A stretch of 64,000 nt of DNA from Carallia brachiata (taxonomy: Eukaryota; Streptophyta; Magnoliopsida; Malpighiales; Rhizophoraceae): positions 5,361,844 through 5,425,843 of the forward strand of contig JADCRB010000028.1 of assembly GCA_021464245.1 (NCBI GenBank), written 5' to 3'. Below are positions 45,047 through 56,552 of the stretch, one piece after another. Below the pieces are notes generated by a model. That model did no database searches and had not been told where the DNA came from. It saw only the letters and a list, made by a program, of their open reading frames with translations. Position 1 is the stretch's first letter, and every line of letters begins with the position of its first letter. A program made the translations under genes and the position numbers.

Positions 45047-47740
45047 CTCAAAAATACGTGAAAACTCATGTCTGAATTCGATAGAACCTAAAGCCAAATG
45101 TTTTCAATGTGAATGTCGAAACGCAAATACCTAACTAAATCCGATCGATCTATTTGTCCTCCACCTAATAAAGTTGTTCACATATATTAGTTTGCTGAAG
45201 TCAAGTTCCTATTAGTTTGATTCACAATTCTCACAACATGCTTTTAAAAATTGAACGGTACATTAATCTGTAAAAGATTAAGTCATTCAGTTATCATATA
45301 ATCGGTGACTCAACGTTGAACTGAAAAGGTATTATTTGTTTGAAAATTCGTAAGATTCAATGTTGAAATATTTATAATCAAATAATTGTTATCAACAATT
45401 CCGTTTACTTCAAACGTCGGGTGGAAACTCAAAACAGTATTCCTTCGGGTTTGGAAATATTGAGGTTTATTATTCAATAAATCAACGCGTCTGTCTGATT
45501 ACTCATATTCAAGTGAATTTTTTCGAATCGGTTTATTATTTAATTAAATAAGAAAATTAAACCGGTCTTGTCTTTGAATTACCAATTTTTCGATTTCACC
45601 ACCGATTCAGCCCGAGTTGTAAAGCTATTCTTCACAGTGTTACATTTGTAATTGTTTGCTAGGGTTGGGGTTCATAGCAAGATGGTTTTTCTTTTTCTTT
45701 TTTCTTTTTTTTTTTTTTTTTTGAGGCAAGAAGATGATGCTTTCATTGATCAATAGAACAACAGTTTACATCTTTTTTTATACTATGATAGACATAACAA
45801 AGACAATAATCTGATGAAAATTCCTGATTTGACTGATTCGCGGCCAGCGTCGCTAGAGCATAAAATTGATAAAATTGACCATAATGTAAGGATTGTTTAA
45901 TTTTGTGAAACTACATTAATTAATAATATGTGTGAAACAGAATAACATGAGTGAAACAATAGAAAGTAAATACATTTTATCACTTATAACAAAATCAACA
46001 AAAAGCACATTGAGACAGAATAGTGGTTCCTGCTCCTTAAGATGTACGTATTTTTAACGTTTCATTTCTGTACCATCAATACTTACACAAAATTAAAAAT
46101 TTATCTGTTAAAAAAATTAAAAAATTGTTTTTTTCGATAGGTCAATCGGAAAAATTCGTCTTAAAAATCTTCTAGCTCACAAACTTTCCAAACTGCAAAG
46201 TACACATAGTCGACCGCCTGAGATGGGGTACCAAACAAACAGCTTGACGTGTCAACAAAGCAATTACCGACTAGCAAATTTGTTGACGTGTGTAGGCACT
46301 ATTGGCCTAGGGCAATCAATGACACCTAAATTTTTTATTTAAAATTTAATTATGTAAATACATTTAATAAATTATATGAAATATAAATAATTTATTTAAT
46401 AATATTTAACAATTTATTTTTTTTATAAATTTAATATGTTTTTTAATTTAATAGTCTAAGTTATTATATCTTTACAACATACTTTCATATACATTGCCGA
46501 CAATTTTTTTCATTCTTAATTATAGTTTGAATTTGTATGTGAGTGATAAAGAAAGCAGGGAGATTTTGTTGGTAATTATTTAAATATGTTAAAATTATGT
46601 GAGAAAGATAATTGAAATGAAGTAACTTTATTATTTCAATACAATGAAAAAGTGAAAGGAAGAAAAGTTATGTACAATAAATGATTGTTTGACCCCTCAA
46701 CACTATTTTTTGATTTCCCCAACATTTTCCTGCAAGGGCCTTTTAGTAATTTCATAATTTAAAACATTTTTTTCCAATTCTCTTGCTCTTTCTCACATGA
46801 TCAGTGAGAAAGAAATTTTATGGACTCGTTAAAGATTTTCTTATCATTTCATTTTCTTTCCTTTCCTACCTACAATCCAAGCATCTACTTAAACTCTCTC
46901 TCTAAAACTCTCTCTCTCTAAATTCTCTCCCTCTGCTCATAACTCACCCCCTTCCCATTCCTGGTTGGCTGTGGTGACCAACCACCACTGCCGACCAGAC
47001 AACCTCAAGCCCTCTTCTCTTTCTCCTTCCATTCTCTATCTGTCCTCTCTCCCCTTCCCACTCCCTCTCTTCTCTCACTTTACCCTTTCACTGCCATGAT
47101 TTTTCACCTCAACTTCCTTCAAATCTGACCCAAATAAAGCATATCACAACCTTCCCAACCTCATATATGCATCCATGGGTGTCTCATTGTCACTTTTGAC
47201 ATTTTTGCCATTTTCGCCGCTTTCCCTCCCACTGAAGCCGCCGCTGTCTTCCATCGTAGTGTTTGTCAAAGCTGCCGTATCGACTACTAGTACCATCGTC
47301 TCTGACACCTCCTCTATCACCTGCGCCACCATACCAGTCGCCAGTAAGTACACCAAAGCTAATTTTGCTACAACTGAAATAAGAGTAGCAAGGGCTGCCC
47401 TCACTGTTACCCCCGGATGTCGCCGCCTTTGCCACTCATCACTTTGCCTCTATCACACATTCTCTCGCCGTTACCACCACCATCCTTAGGCAAGCCAGCG
47501 GTCATTCCCTATGGATCAGATTACTCCTGTACTTTGGGATGGGTCTCATGGTGTTTTTAATTGCTGTGTTTTGTATCATGTGTCTTGTTGTTATGTTTAG
47601 GGTTTGCTATGTGTGCATGTAGGTTAAGTCTGTGAAAAATCGTTGCCGAACATATCCGATTGATTTATGTAGTAAGTCTGCTGAAATATGATCTTTGTTG
47701 CTATGTGCAGCTCAATCCAACGAATTTGGTACGTACCCTT
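45047..47740. other. Intergenic DNA left of element 2
   Basis: AT-rich up to about 46780, then pyrimidine-rich (CTCTCT.. at 46895-47080). A plus-strand frame at 47175-47489 is Ser/Thr/Pro-rich from biased composition and shows no domain. It might be the start of a gene interrupted by the retrotransposon at 47741, but I cannot support that. Confidence 0.4.
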
Positions 47741-48542
47741 TGTAACGGGTAAATTTCGAGTCTAAAATAATTAAACTCGAAAATACAAAAATAAATTACA
47801 AATTGAAAATTGTAAAAATAAAAGAGAAAATTTACGTGGTTCGATCTCTGTAGATCCTCCGATTAGTGTTCTTTTTTTGACTCTGTCAAGGGCTGCACGA
47901 GCTTGATCTTGACATAAATAAATTCCACAACTTTTTCTTGAACTAGGTAGACTGAAACTGGATCTGATTTGGACGTTTAGACTACGGTTAAGGACCGCAG
48001 AGACCAGATCTGAGCTGATTTGGCTTAATTTCACCGAGAGTCGAAGGGACTTGTTCTCGGATGAGTTGCCTGGATTTTGCTGAGGGCCGTATGAGACTTA
48101 ATCCCAGCCGGATTTGTAGTAATTTGATATTTTCAGATTTATATTCTCATAAATTCAAATCTAGGGCGATCGAAGAATATAAATCTAAAAATAACTTTGG
48201 AAATGGAAACAGCAAATTTTTGGGCCTTACCCCTGAAATATCTCTCAAAAAGGAGTTAGGAGAGTATACTGCAGAGTAAAAGCACGTAAGAAAAGGAGAA
48301 ATTTTCTTGAGAGATTTTCAAAATTTTCTTTTTCTCTCAAATTCTCTGAATTTTTCTGTTTACAGATTTGCTGAATATGTTTTGAACTGAGGGGTAGGGG
48401 CCTATTTATAGGGCTTCTTTCCCGTGTGAAAACATCGTGGGAAAGGAATATATTTTTTTTGAAAATTTTTTTCAAAGTCGGCGTTGTCAATTTTGAAATT
48501 GGCAACGCCGACAGACTTGTCCTTTTTTTTTCTTTGTTTACA
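47741..48542 (-). repeat. Element 2a LTR (802 bp, diverged type)
   Basis: Begins TGTAACGGGTAAATTTCGAG and ends TTTGTTTACA. The left part aligns with the element 1 LTR, but the U3-side half is different. It holds a hairpin at 48477-48512 (GTCGGCGTTG.. and its complement CAACGCCGAC) in place of the palindromes of element 1. Confidence 0.88.
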
Positions 48543-48668
48543 AATACCCCCGCTTCAAGGGTTGGTAAGGAAGAATTTTACAGACGTGATCCGCACCGAG
48601 TCTTGAAGTCTTGTTTGAAATTTGAGATGTCCTGATGAATATTAAATGTTGAAATTTTCTATCTCCGA

Positions 48669-49205
48669 CTAACCCAACTGTTGTTGGATCGCAATGGAAA
48701 CCGATATGATCTTGAGGAAGTTAGCAGCCCAGCCAATATAAAAATTGAAGTCTTGACTCCAGGTGAGTTCGAGCTTCCATGGCTCGCAAAGGCTGACAAA
48801 GGTTCTTTGAAGTTCCAAAACTCTGGTGAGAATGATCCGGTAGGCAAAAAACTTAAACCTCCCCAAAAGGAAGGCCCAGCACCTCGGAACTTCAAAACCG
48901 ACACACAGACAGACTGACTGTAGTGATGATTCCCAAGTCTGCTTCGACGTAAGGAGAGTAGTTGGAACTTCCATGTACGTCGCCGCATCCAAAGGAAGAT
49001 TAGGATGATTGCAGCTTCTCATCCCTCTGTAGTAGATGTGAACTAAAGAGAGTAGTTGAAACTCCATGACACCGATGGCATTGGAGACTGAGTTTCGAGG
49101 ACTTTTAGGGATCTCTCGAGGAAGACTACTCCTTCTTTTCTTAGCTCGTACACCTCCAACTTCTTGATCGAAGAACTTCCTGAGACAAGTGCAGAGACTA
49201 GTCAT
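48669..49205 (-). CDS. Small conserved frame in the 3' region of element 2a
   Basis: Counterpart of 22282-22545, starting MTSLCTCLRKFFDQEVGG. It has a 24-bp in-frame insertion (PKSPRNSVS segment) relative to element 1 and continues further before stopping. The shared start, the basic motif AKKRRSSLPR and EVPTTLLTSKQ support a common coding origin. The function is unknown. Confidence 0.35.
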   Translation of the reverse strand: MTSLCTCLRKFFDQEVGGVRAKKRRSSLPREIPKSPRNSVSNAIGVMEFQLLSLVHIYYRGMRSCNHPNLPLDAATYMEVPTTLLTSKQTWESSLQSVCLCVGFEVPRCWAFLLGRFKFFAYRIILTRVLELQRTFVSLCEPWKLELTWSQDFNFYIGWAANFLKIISVSIAIQQQLG

Positions 49206-49500
49206 TTTCTTTTGAGAAAGAAGAGCTGAGGGGTGAGCATTACTCATGTGGGCCAGGAGTTGGATTAGATTTTGAACTTGGGTTATGGACTGTGTTTGGA
49301 ACTTGGAATTTTTGGCTTTTGGGTTTTGGATTGGATTTGGGTCGAGTGTTTGGGCCTCTAGACTTGGATTTTGTGATTTGGGTCGAGTGTTTGGGTTTAT
49401 TTGGATTTAGTTTTGTTTCTGTTTTGAGTTGGACTCTGAATTGGGCTCAAGTGTTTGGGTTTAGATTTTCGCTTGATCTTTCAGATCGGGACTTCGCAAC

Positions 49501-49552
49501 TTTTTTTTTTTTTTTATTTTTTTTTTTTTTTTTTTTTTTTTATTTTTTTTTT

Positions 49553-49593
<41 letters not shown>
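49501..49593. repeat. Long poly-T tract, about 93 bp
   Basis: An almost pure T run with three single-A interruptions, right after the integrase stop on the coding strand (poly-A there). Element 1 has a shorter tract at the same place. Sequence identity between the two elements changes abruptly here. Confidence 0.95.
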
Positions 49594-49597
<4 letters not shown>

Positions 49598-49601
49598 ATA
49601 T

Positions 49602-50690
49602 TTACACATAATACTGTTTCAGAAATTTACCATTGATTGGGCCGATTCGGACGCCTTCTTGGTCTGACAGCATGTAAGCGTTGTGAGTGTAGGCCTCCTG
49701 CACTAAGTATGGCCCGTCCCATTTGGAAGTAAGCTTGTCACCAGGCCGATGCTTCATGTTGATGGGCCGTCGCACTGCAAGAACAAGGTCTCCAACTTGA
49801 AAAGATCGAGGGCGGACCCTGCGGTTGAACGTGTTGGTGAGCCGGGCTTGGTAGCACTCAAGTTGCTGTTGTGCTTCGAGCCTCCTTTCATCGAGAGCTT
49901 CTAACTCATCCAGACGTAGGCGAGCATTCTCCTCCTGTGTGAGTCCTTCCAGAACAGCCATGCGCAGATGGAATCTGTGTTTCCAACGGCAGTATTGCTT
50001 CGACACCGTAGACAAGTGAGTATGGCGTCGCCTGTGTTGGAGTCCGGTAAGTTGTACGATAAACCCATAATGCCTCCGGAATTCTGTCATGCCAATCTCT
50101 TTTGGATTTAGAGACTACCTTCCGCAACAGGTTGCATAAGGTCTTGTTGAATGCTTCAGCCAAGCCATTTGCTGGGGCATTGTACATGGATGACTTGTAC
50201 TGCTTGAACTTGAACTTCTCGCAGAGCTTGTCGATCAAGCTGTTGTAGAACTGCTTGCCATTATCAGTGATGATGAATCGAGGGACTCCATAGCGATAGA
50301 TCAGCTGAGTCCGGATGAAATTGGCAACATGCTCCTTCTTTACCTCTCTAAGTGGAATGGCTTCAGCCCATTTTGAGAAGTAGTCGGTTGCTGCGAGGAT
50401 GTACAGGTGACCCAGGGATGACTTTGGCAAGGGCCCCAAGCTTCAAAGGGCCAGGATGAGACAGTTGGATGCAGTGGCTCCGGTGGTTGATGTATGTAAT
50501 TGGCATGAAATTGACAAGCTTGACAAGTTTTAGCAAACTCAATTGAATCACGTACCATGGTTGGCCAGTAGTATCCCATCCTTCTGAGTGGAAGTGCAAC
50601 TTAGGCCCCGATTGATGTCCGCCACAAACACCAGAATGTGCTTCAGTGAGAGCCTGTTTTGCCTCTTCATTGCCTAGGCAGCGAAGTAAA
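49602..50690 (-). CDS. Element 2a integrase
   Basis: The core has ATDYFSKWAEA, IITDNGKQF and NGLAEAFN in the frame at 50439-49906. A frame step near 49970 leads to the C-terminal part with WDGPYLV. Upstream are HSGVCGGH and CQACQFH, the zinc-binding HHCC residues, also across a frame step. Compared with element 1, 16 bases are lost near 50437 between two CCCCA repeats. Confidence 0.88.
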
Positions 50691-50699
50691 ACTCCATCA

Positions 50700-52270
50700 A
50701 AAGACCTTCGATACAGAGCATCCTTGAGATATATGAAGCGGGGAGCTCGTCGTTGAATTTCTGTCTTATGACGACGATCTTCGGGCAGCTTCCCGTGCTG
50801 TAGGTAGTCAATGATTGGTTGGCGCCAATCCTCGTCCTCCGCGAGACGTACAGATACAGCGTTGGCTGCTGTAGTTTCTTCATCATCCTTCTGTGGCACT
50901 ATCCATTTCTGACATACGGCAACAACTGTAGCCTGGATTTCTGACTTTGCAAGAGAAGTGGCCAGGTTAGCCAACGCGTCTGCCTGAGTGTTTTCTCGTC
51001 GAGGCACATGCTCCAAGGTGATGCTTTCAAATTCATCCATTAGCTGTCGAGCACGTTGATGGTAAGGCGCAAGGTCCTCTTTCTTCACGTCATACAATCC
51101 TGTAAGTTGGTTGATGACGAGCTGGGAATCTCCATGGACTTCTATAGTTGGAATCTTCATATCGACAGCCATTTGAAGACCAATGATCAAAGCCTGGTAT
51201 TCAGCAACATTACCGAGAATGATAGCATATGGTAGTATTTGTCGTTGAGGAGTGACAAACACTATGCCGGCACTAGCACCATCACGTCTTGCTGCACCAT
51301 CAAAGAACATCGTCCATGGTGGCAGTGTCTCAATGTAAAAGACCTCTTCATCTGGAAGATCATCTGTGAACTCCCAATCTGACGGAATAGGGTGATCTGC
51401 AAGGAAGTCTGCTAGAGCTTGTCCTTTGACTGCTTTTTGAGGCACGTAGACAATGTCGTAGCTTTGTAGGATTACTGCCCACTTGGCAAGTCGTCCTGAC
51501 AAGATTGGTCTAGATAAGATATATTTGACAGGATCAGCTCTGGCAATGAGACGTACCGTGTGAGCTTGCATGTAGTGCCTCAGCTTGTCAATGGCAAAGA
51601 ACAGTGCTAGACATGTCTTTTCAATGGGCGAATAACTCAGCTCCGGACCGTTTAGTGTTCTGCTCAAGTAGTACAGGGCAACTTCCTTTCCCTGCTCATT
51701 TTCCTGTGCAAGCAAGGCTCCCAAAGATCTTTCCTGCGCTGCAATGTAGAGAATCAACGACTTTCCTTGAATTGGAGCACCTAGGACCGGTGGATTGGAA
51801 AGGTACTTCTTTATGCTCTCAAAGGCTTTGCTGCAAGCTTCGTCCCACTCGAAGTTGACATCCTTCTTCATCAACCGATGGAAAGGTTGACATCTCCCAG
51901 CTAAATTGGAGATGAAACGGCGAATGTAGGCCAGCTTTCCTTGTAGACTTCGCAGCTCGTGCAGGTTTTTAGGTTCAGGCATCTTTTGAATTGCCTCAAC
52001 CTTTGACTGATCAACTTCGATTCCACGATGGCGCACCACGAACCCAAGAAACTTTCCTGATGTGACACCGAATGCGCACTTGAGAGGGTTCATTTTGAGC
52101 TGATGCCTCCGAAGTCTTTCGAACACTGTCTTGAGATCCTCGAGGTGGTCTTTGCGCTTCTTAGTCTTTACAACTAAGTCATCAACATAACATTCTACAA
52201 TCTTGTGCAGCATGTCATCAAAAATTTTTTGCATAGCACGTTGATAAGTGGCGCCAGCATTTTTAATCCA
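50700..52270 (-). CDS. Element 2a RT (C-terminal), RNase H and archaeal-type RNase H
   Basis: The longest unbroken pol stretch in the window (623 codons from 52234, running into the integrase region). It holds CYVDDLVVKTK, LILYIAAQERSLGALLAQ, VKGQALADFLADHP, then MFFDGAARRDGASAGIVF, VHGDSQLVINQL and ENTQADALANLA. A 15-base in-frame loss relative to element 1 precedes NVAEYQALIIGL. Confidence 0.92.
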
Positions 52271-53400
52271 AACGGCATAACTTTGTAGCAGTATATACCT
52301 TTTGGGGTGCGGAATGCTGTCAACTCCTCGTCTTCTGGTGCCATTCTGATTTGGTTATAGCCTGAAGAACCATCCATGAAGACAATGCTTCGTGACCCGT
52401 TGTTGCATCGACTGTGATCTCCGTTATGGGCAATGGAAAGTCATCTTTCGGGCAGGCCTGTTAAGATCTCGAAAATCAACACATACCCTCAACTGTCCAT
52501 TCTTCTTTCTTACCGGGACAATGTTGGCAATCCACGTTGGGTAGGTGACCTCTCGGATGAAGCCAGCATTGATCAGCTTGTTACCTCCTCCTCGATTTGT
52601 GGAATGAGTTCCGGGCGGAACCGTCGTTGTGGCTGCTTGACAGAACGAACACCCTTCTTTACTGCTAGACGATGCACCGCAATTTTTGGGTCAAGTCCAG
52701 GCATTTCTTTGTAACTCCATGCGAACACGTCCCTGTATTGACTTAATACCTGAACATATTCTTGCTCTTCTTCTGCAGTAAGTAAAGCACTTACAAATGT
52801 AGGTCGAGGATCTTCCGGAGAGCCAAGATTGACCTCCTTGAGTTCATCAACAGTTGCTTGGCCACCATCTTCAAGTTCCGGGGGAGCCTCCTTCACTTCA
52901 CCATCTGATGAGTCGGACTCAGCCTCCTCGCTAATTGTGACATGAAATGCAGAACCTCTGACTTCACCTTCTTTGTTTGACTGGATAAGCCTGTCTTGTT
53001 TGGTGGTGGTGGTGATGGCACGTGCATCAGCTGCTCGGCTTCGGCTCTTTAGCGTGATCCGCACAGGTGACTTCTCCTGATAGCCTAAGCCAGGTCGGGA
53101 CTGTGATGTTTGAGAAGCGCGCATGTGTGGACGGCAGCGTACCCATTGTGCTCGGGTTTGAGAAGTCATAGCCCGCCTTTGCCAAAAGCTTGTATGCATT
53201 AGGATCAAATCCTTCATGTGTTCTTCTTTCTGGAAGTGAGCCGCCTTCGACTGCCCCCTGTGTGGTTTGACGAAGCCTTTTAATGGTTTTGAACAAAACC
53301 GGCTCAATCTTTGGTATCGGCAGAGTGTAAGTCTCCTTCAGGTTGTGCAGCTCCTTTGTTTGGGTTGGCTATGCCTGTTTAATCAATACAATAAGAGAAA
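52271..53400 (-). CDS. Element 2a RT N-terminal part and protease-RT linker
   Basis: Contains the MDGSSGYNQIRMAPEDEEL RT segment, VCVDFRDLN-region sequence with frame steps, and the Ser/Glu-rich linker (SEEAESDSSDGEVKEAPPEL, TFVSALLTAEEEQEYVQVL). Confidence 0.8.
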
Positions 53401-54467
53401 GGGGGTTGACCTTCTGAGCGTCGTGACTTCGGCACATAGCGTAGGACTGGAGTGGAGCTTGAAGATGCAACATCCTTCGGACGAAGTTCAGCAGGCTGTG
53501 GCAGCTTTTCATTTGTTGGAGCTGGGTTGAGCATTGGCAGGTTCTTCGACAGCTTTTCCCTTTTTGTGGATGCCCCCAGTCCAAGTAGCTTTTGATGGAA
53601 TGATCTCCGGATTGTCTGTGTCGTGTAGAAGACTGCATCCGCCAAATGTGATTCAGCATCATCGAACGGCTTTAAGTCAGCATTGACCTTTTGAACGCCA
53701 CCATTGTAGTACTTGAAGCACTGATGCAGGCTTGAGAGCACAACTCCATTTCCATGAATCCACGGTCGTCCTAGCAACATCTTATATGTGGTACGTGCAT
53801 CAATCACGTGAAATAGAGTGCTAGAAGTGAGATTACCGATAGTTAGCTCCAAGCGAATCATCCCAATTGCTTTCTGTCCTCCTTGATTAAAGCCATGAAT
53901 CATCAAGCGGCTGTCTGATAATTCATCAATGCCGATGCCGAGCTCCTTTATGGTGGATTTTGGGATAATATTGACTGCTGAGCCATCGTCGATCAGAATA
54001 CGTCGGACCTTCTGTTCTCTCACATAGCCTGATACATACAGCGGCCGATTGTGGGGTTTGGACCCCAGCAGGAGATCCTCATCTGAAAATGAGATAGCAG
54101 AGTAACATCCGACGTGATTTTGGGCCGGCTGTTGCTCCGCTGAGTTAGAATCATTTGATGGCTGAGATTCAGCTGAGGTCTGGAGAGTATTGCTGACTTG
54201 ATTTTGCCACACTTCTGTTGTTGCAAAGCTATAAACAGCTGAGGGTTAGCGAGAAGGGTTTGGAGAGCTTCATATACCTTCTCCGTTGTCGACTTTTTGT
54301 TGTCGAGCGGCTCCTCCTTACGGTGTGTCACCTCTTCTGATGGTTTTGAAGTGATGGTGGTCTGGTTTGCGAGGTTACGCCTTCCTGGTCCAGAATGATT
54401 TTATTCTGGCTTTTGAGCTTCATGATTAGCTCCTTCAGGACGAAACACTTCTCGGTTGGATGACTTA
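53401..54467 (-). CDS. Element 2a protease and C-terminal gag fragment
   Basis: One frame (54212-53379) gives LLLGSKPHNRPLYVSGYVRE, ILIDDGSAVNIIPKSTIKEL and YKMLLGRPWIHGNG, a complete protease core with DDGSAVNI. Upstream, gag sequence ends abruptly at HPTEKCFVLKELIM next to the single N. Confidence 0.85.
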
Positions 54468-54468
54468 N
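54468..54468. other. Single N joining two retrotransposon pieces
   Basis: On the left is gag sequence at GGATGACTTA and on the right is RT sequence at AATCTTGTGCAGCATG. In element 1 these points lie about 2.3 kb apart in the opposite order, so the join creates a direct duplication of the gag-end/protease/RT-start region. Confidence 0.95.
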
Positions 54469-55572
54469 AATCTTGTGCAGCATGCCATCAAAAATTTTTT
54501 GCATAGCACGTTGATAAGTGGCGCCAGCATTTTTTAATCCAAACGGCATAACTTTGTAGCAGTATATACCTTTTGGGGTGCGGAATGCTGTCAACTCCTC
54601 GTCCTCTGGTGCCATTCTGATTTGGTTATAGCCTGAAGAACCATCCATGAAGGACAATGCTTCATGACCCGTTGTTGCATCGACTGTGATCTCCGTTATG
54701 GACAATGGAAAGTCATCTTTCCGACATGCCCTGTTAAGATCTCGAAAATCAACACATACCCTCAACTATCCATTCTTCTTTCTTACCGGGACTATGTTGG
54801 CAATTCACGTTGGGTAGGTGACCTTTCGGATGAAACCAGCATTGATCAGCTTGTTAACCTCCTCCTCGATTTGTGGAATGAGTTCCGGGCAGAATCGTCG
54901 TTGTGGCTGCTTGACAGAACGAACACCCTTCTTTACTGCTAGACGATGCACCGCGATTTTTGGGTCAAGTCGAGACATTTCTTTGTAACTTCATACGAAC
55001 ACGTCCCTGTATTGACTTAATACCTGAACATATTCTTGCTCTTCTTCTGCAGTAAGTAAAGCACTTACAAATGTAGGTCGAGGATCTTCCGGGGAGCCAA
55101 GATTGACCTCCTTGAGTTCATCAACAGTTGCTTGGCCACCATCTTCAAGTTCCGGGGGAGCCTCCTTTACTTCACCGTCTTATGTGTCGGAATCAGCCTC
55201 GTCGCTAATTGTGACATGAAATGTAGAAGCTCTGACTTCACCTTCTTTGTTTGACTGGATAAGTCTGTCTTGTTTGGTGGTGGTGATGGCACGTGCATCA
55301 GCTGCTCGGCTTTGGCTCTTTAGCGTGATCCGCACAGGTGACTTCTCCTGATAGCCTAAGCTAGGTCGGGACTGTGATGATTGAGAAGCGGCGCCATTCG
55401 TGGACGGCAGCGTACCCATTGTGCTCGGGTTTGAGAAGTCATAGCCTGCCTTGGCTAAGAGCTTGTATGCATTAGGATCGAATCCTTCATGTGGTATTCT
55501 TTCTGGAAGTGAGCCGCCTTCGACTGCTGCCGTGTGTGGTTTGACGAAACCTTTTAATGGTTTTGAAGACAA
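54469..55572 (-). CDS. Element 2b RT fragment and linker, broken
   Basis: Has VCVDFRDLNRACRKDDFPL, MDGSSGYNQIRMAPEDEEL and YCYKVMPFGLKNAGATYQ, cut off before YVDD by the N. The linker has LAKAGYDFSNPSTMGTL, with a stop at about 55182. Confidence 0.8.
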
Positions 55573-56492
55573 AACCGGCTCAATCTTTGGTATCGGCAGA
55601 GTGTAAGTCTCCTTCAGGTTGTGCAGTTCCTTTGGTTTGGGTTAGCTATGTCTTTGCTCCTATTTAGGATCAATACAATAAGAGAAAGGGGGTTGATCTT
55701 CTACGCGTCGTGACTTCAGCACACAGCATAGGACTGGAGTGGAGCTTGAAGATACAACATCCTTCGGACGAAGTTCAGCAGGCTGTGGCAGCTTTTCATT
55801 TGTTGGAGCCTGAGGTTGAGCATTGTTAGGTTCTTCGACAGCTTTTCCCTTTTTATGGATGCCCCCAGTCTAAGTAGTTTTTGATGGAATGATCTCTGGA
55901 TTGTCTGTGTCGGTGTAGAAGACTGCATCTGCCAAATGTGATTCGACATCATCAAACGGCTTTAAATCAGCATTGACCTTTTGAACGCCACCATTGTAGT
56001 ACTTGAAGCACTGATGCAGGCTTGAGAGCACAAATCCATTTTCATGAATCCACGGTTGTCCTAGCAATATCTATATGTGGTACGTGCATCGATCACATGA
56101 AATAGAGTACTAGAAGTGAGATTACCGATAGTTAGCTCTAAGCGAATCATCCCAATTGCTTTCTGTCCTCCTTGATTAAACCCATGAATCATCAAGCGGC
56201 TGTCTGATAATTCATCAATGCTGATGTCGAGCTCCTTTATGGTGGATTTTGGGATAATATTGACTGAGCCATCGTCGATCAGAATACGTCGGACCTTCTG
56301 TTCTTTCACATAGCCTGATACATACAGCGGCCGATTGTGGGGTTTGGACCCCAGCAGGAGATCCTCATCTGAAAATGAGATAGCGGAGTAACATCCGACG
56401 TGATTTTGGGCCGCTTGATGCTCCGTCGAGCTGGAATTACTTGATGAGAGGTTCAGCTGAGGTCTGAAGTATTGCCGACTTGATTTTGCCAC
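55573..56492 (-). CDS. Element 2b protease region, broken
   Basis: Contains LLLGSKPHNRPLYVSGYVKE and ILIDDGSVNIIPKSTIKEL, where one codon of the usual SAVNI is missing. A frame step occurs near 56065. The copy is probably inactive. Confidence 0.75.
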
Positions 56493-56552
56493 ACTTCTGT
56501 TGTTTGCAAAGCTGTAAACAACTGAGAGTTAGCGAGAAGGGTTCGGAGAGTT

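Larger units (their letters stand above)
47741..54467 (-). mobile_element. Tat-type Ty3/gypsy element 2a: 3' LTR to partial gag
   Basis: On the minus strand this piece begins inside gag (HPTEKCFVLKE, at the lone N) and continues through protease, RT, RNase H, archaeal-type RNase H and integrase to a shortened 3' extra region and an LTR at 47741-48542. From the T-tract at about 49500 upward it is almost identical to element 1, whereas its 3' region and LTR are clearly diverged from element 1. It lacks the WOX-like cargo. There is no target duplication with 59374. Confidence 0.88.

Noticed and set aside
44264..45134. Several 200-277 codon frames on both strands
   Set aside because: They run through the 622-base N gap, where no stop codons can be seen.
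47175..47489. Ser/Thr/Pro-rich plus-strand frame of 104 codons
   Set aside because: Follows from pyrimidine-rich DNA; overlapping frames on the other strand are equally open.
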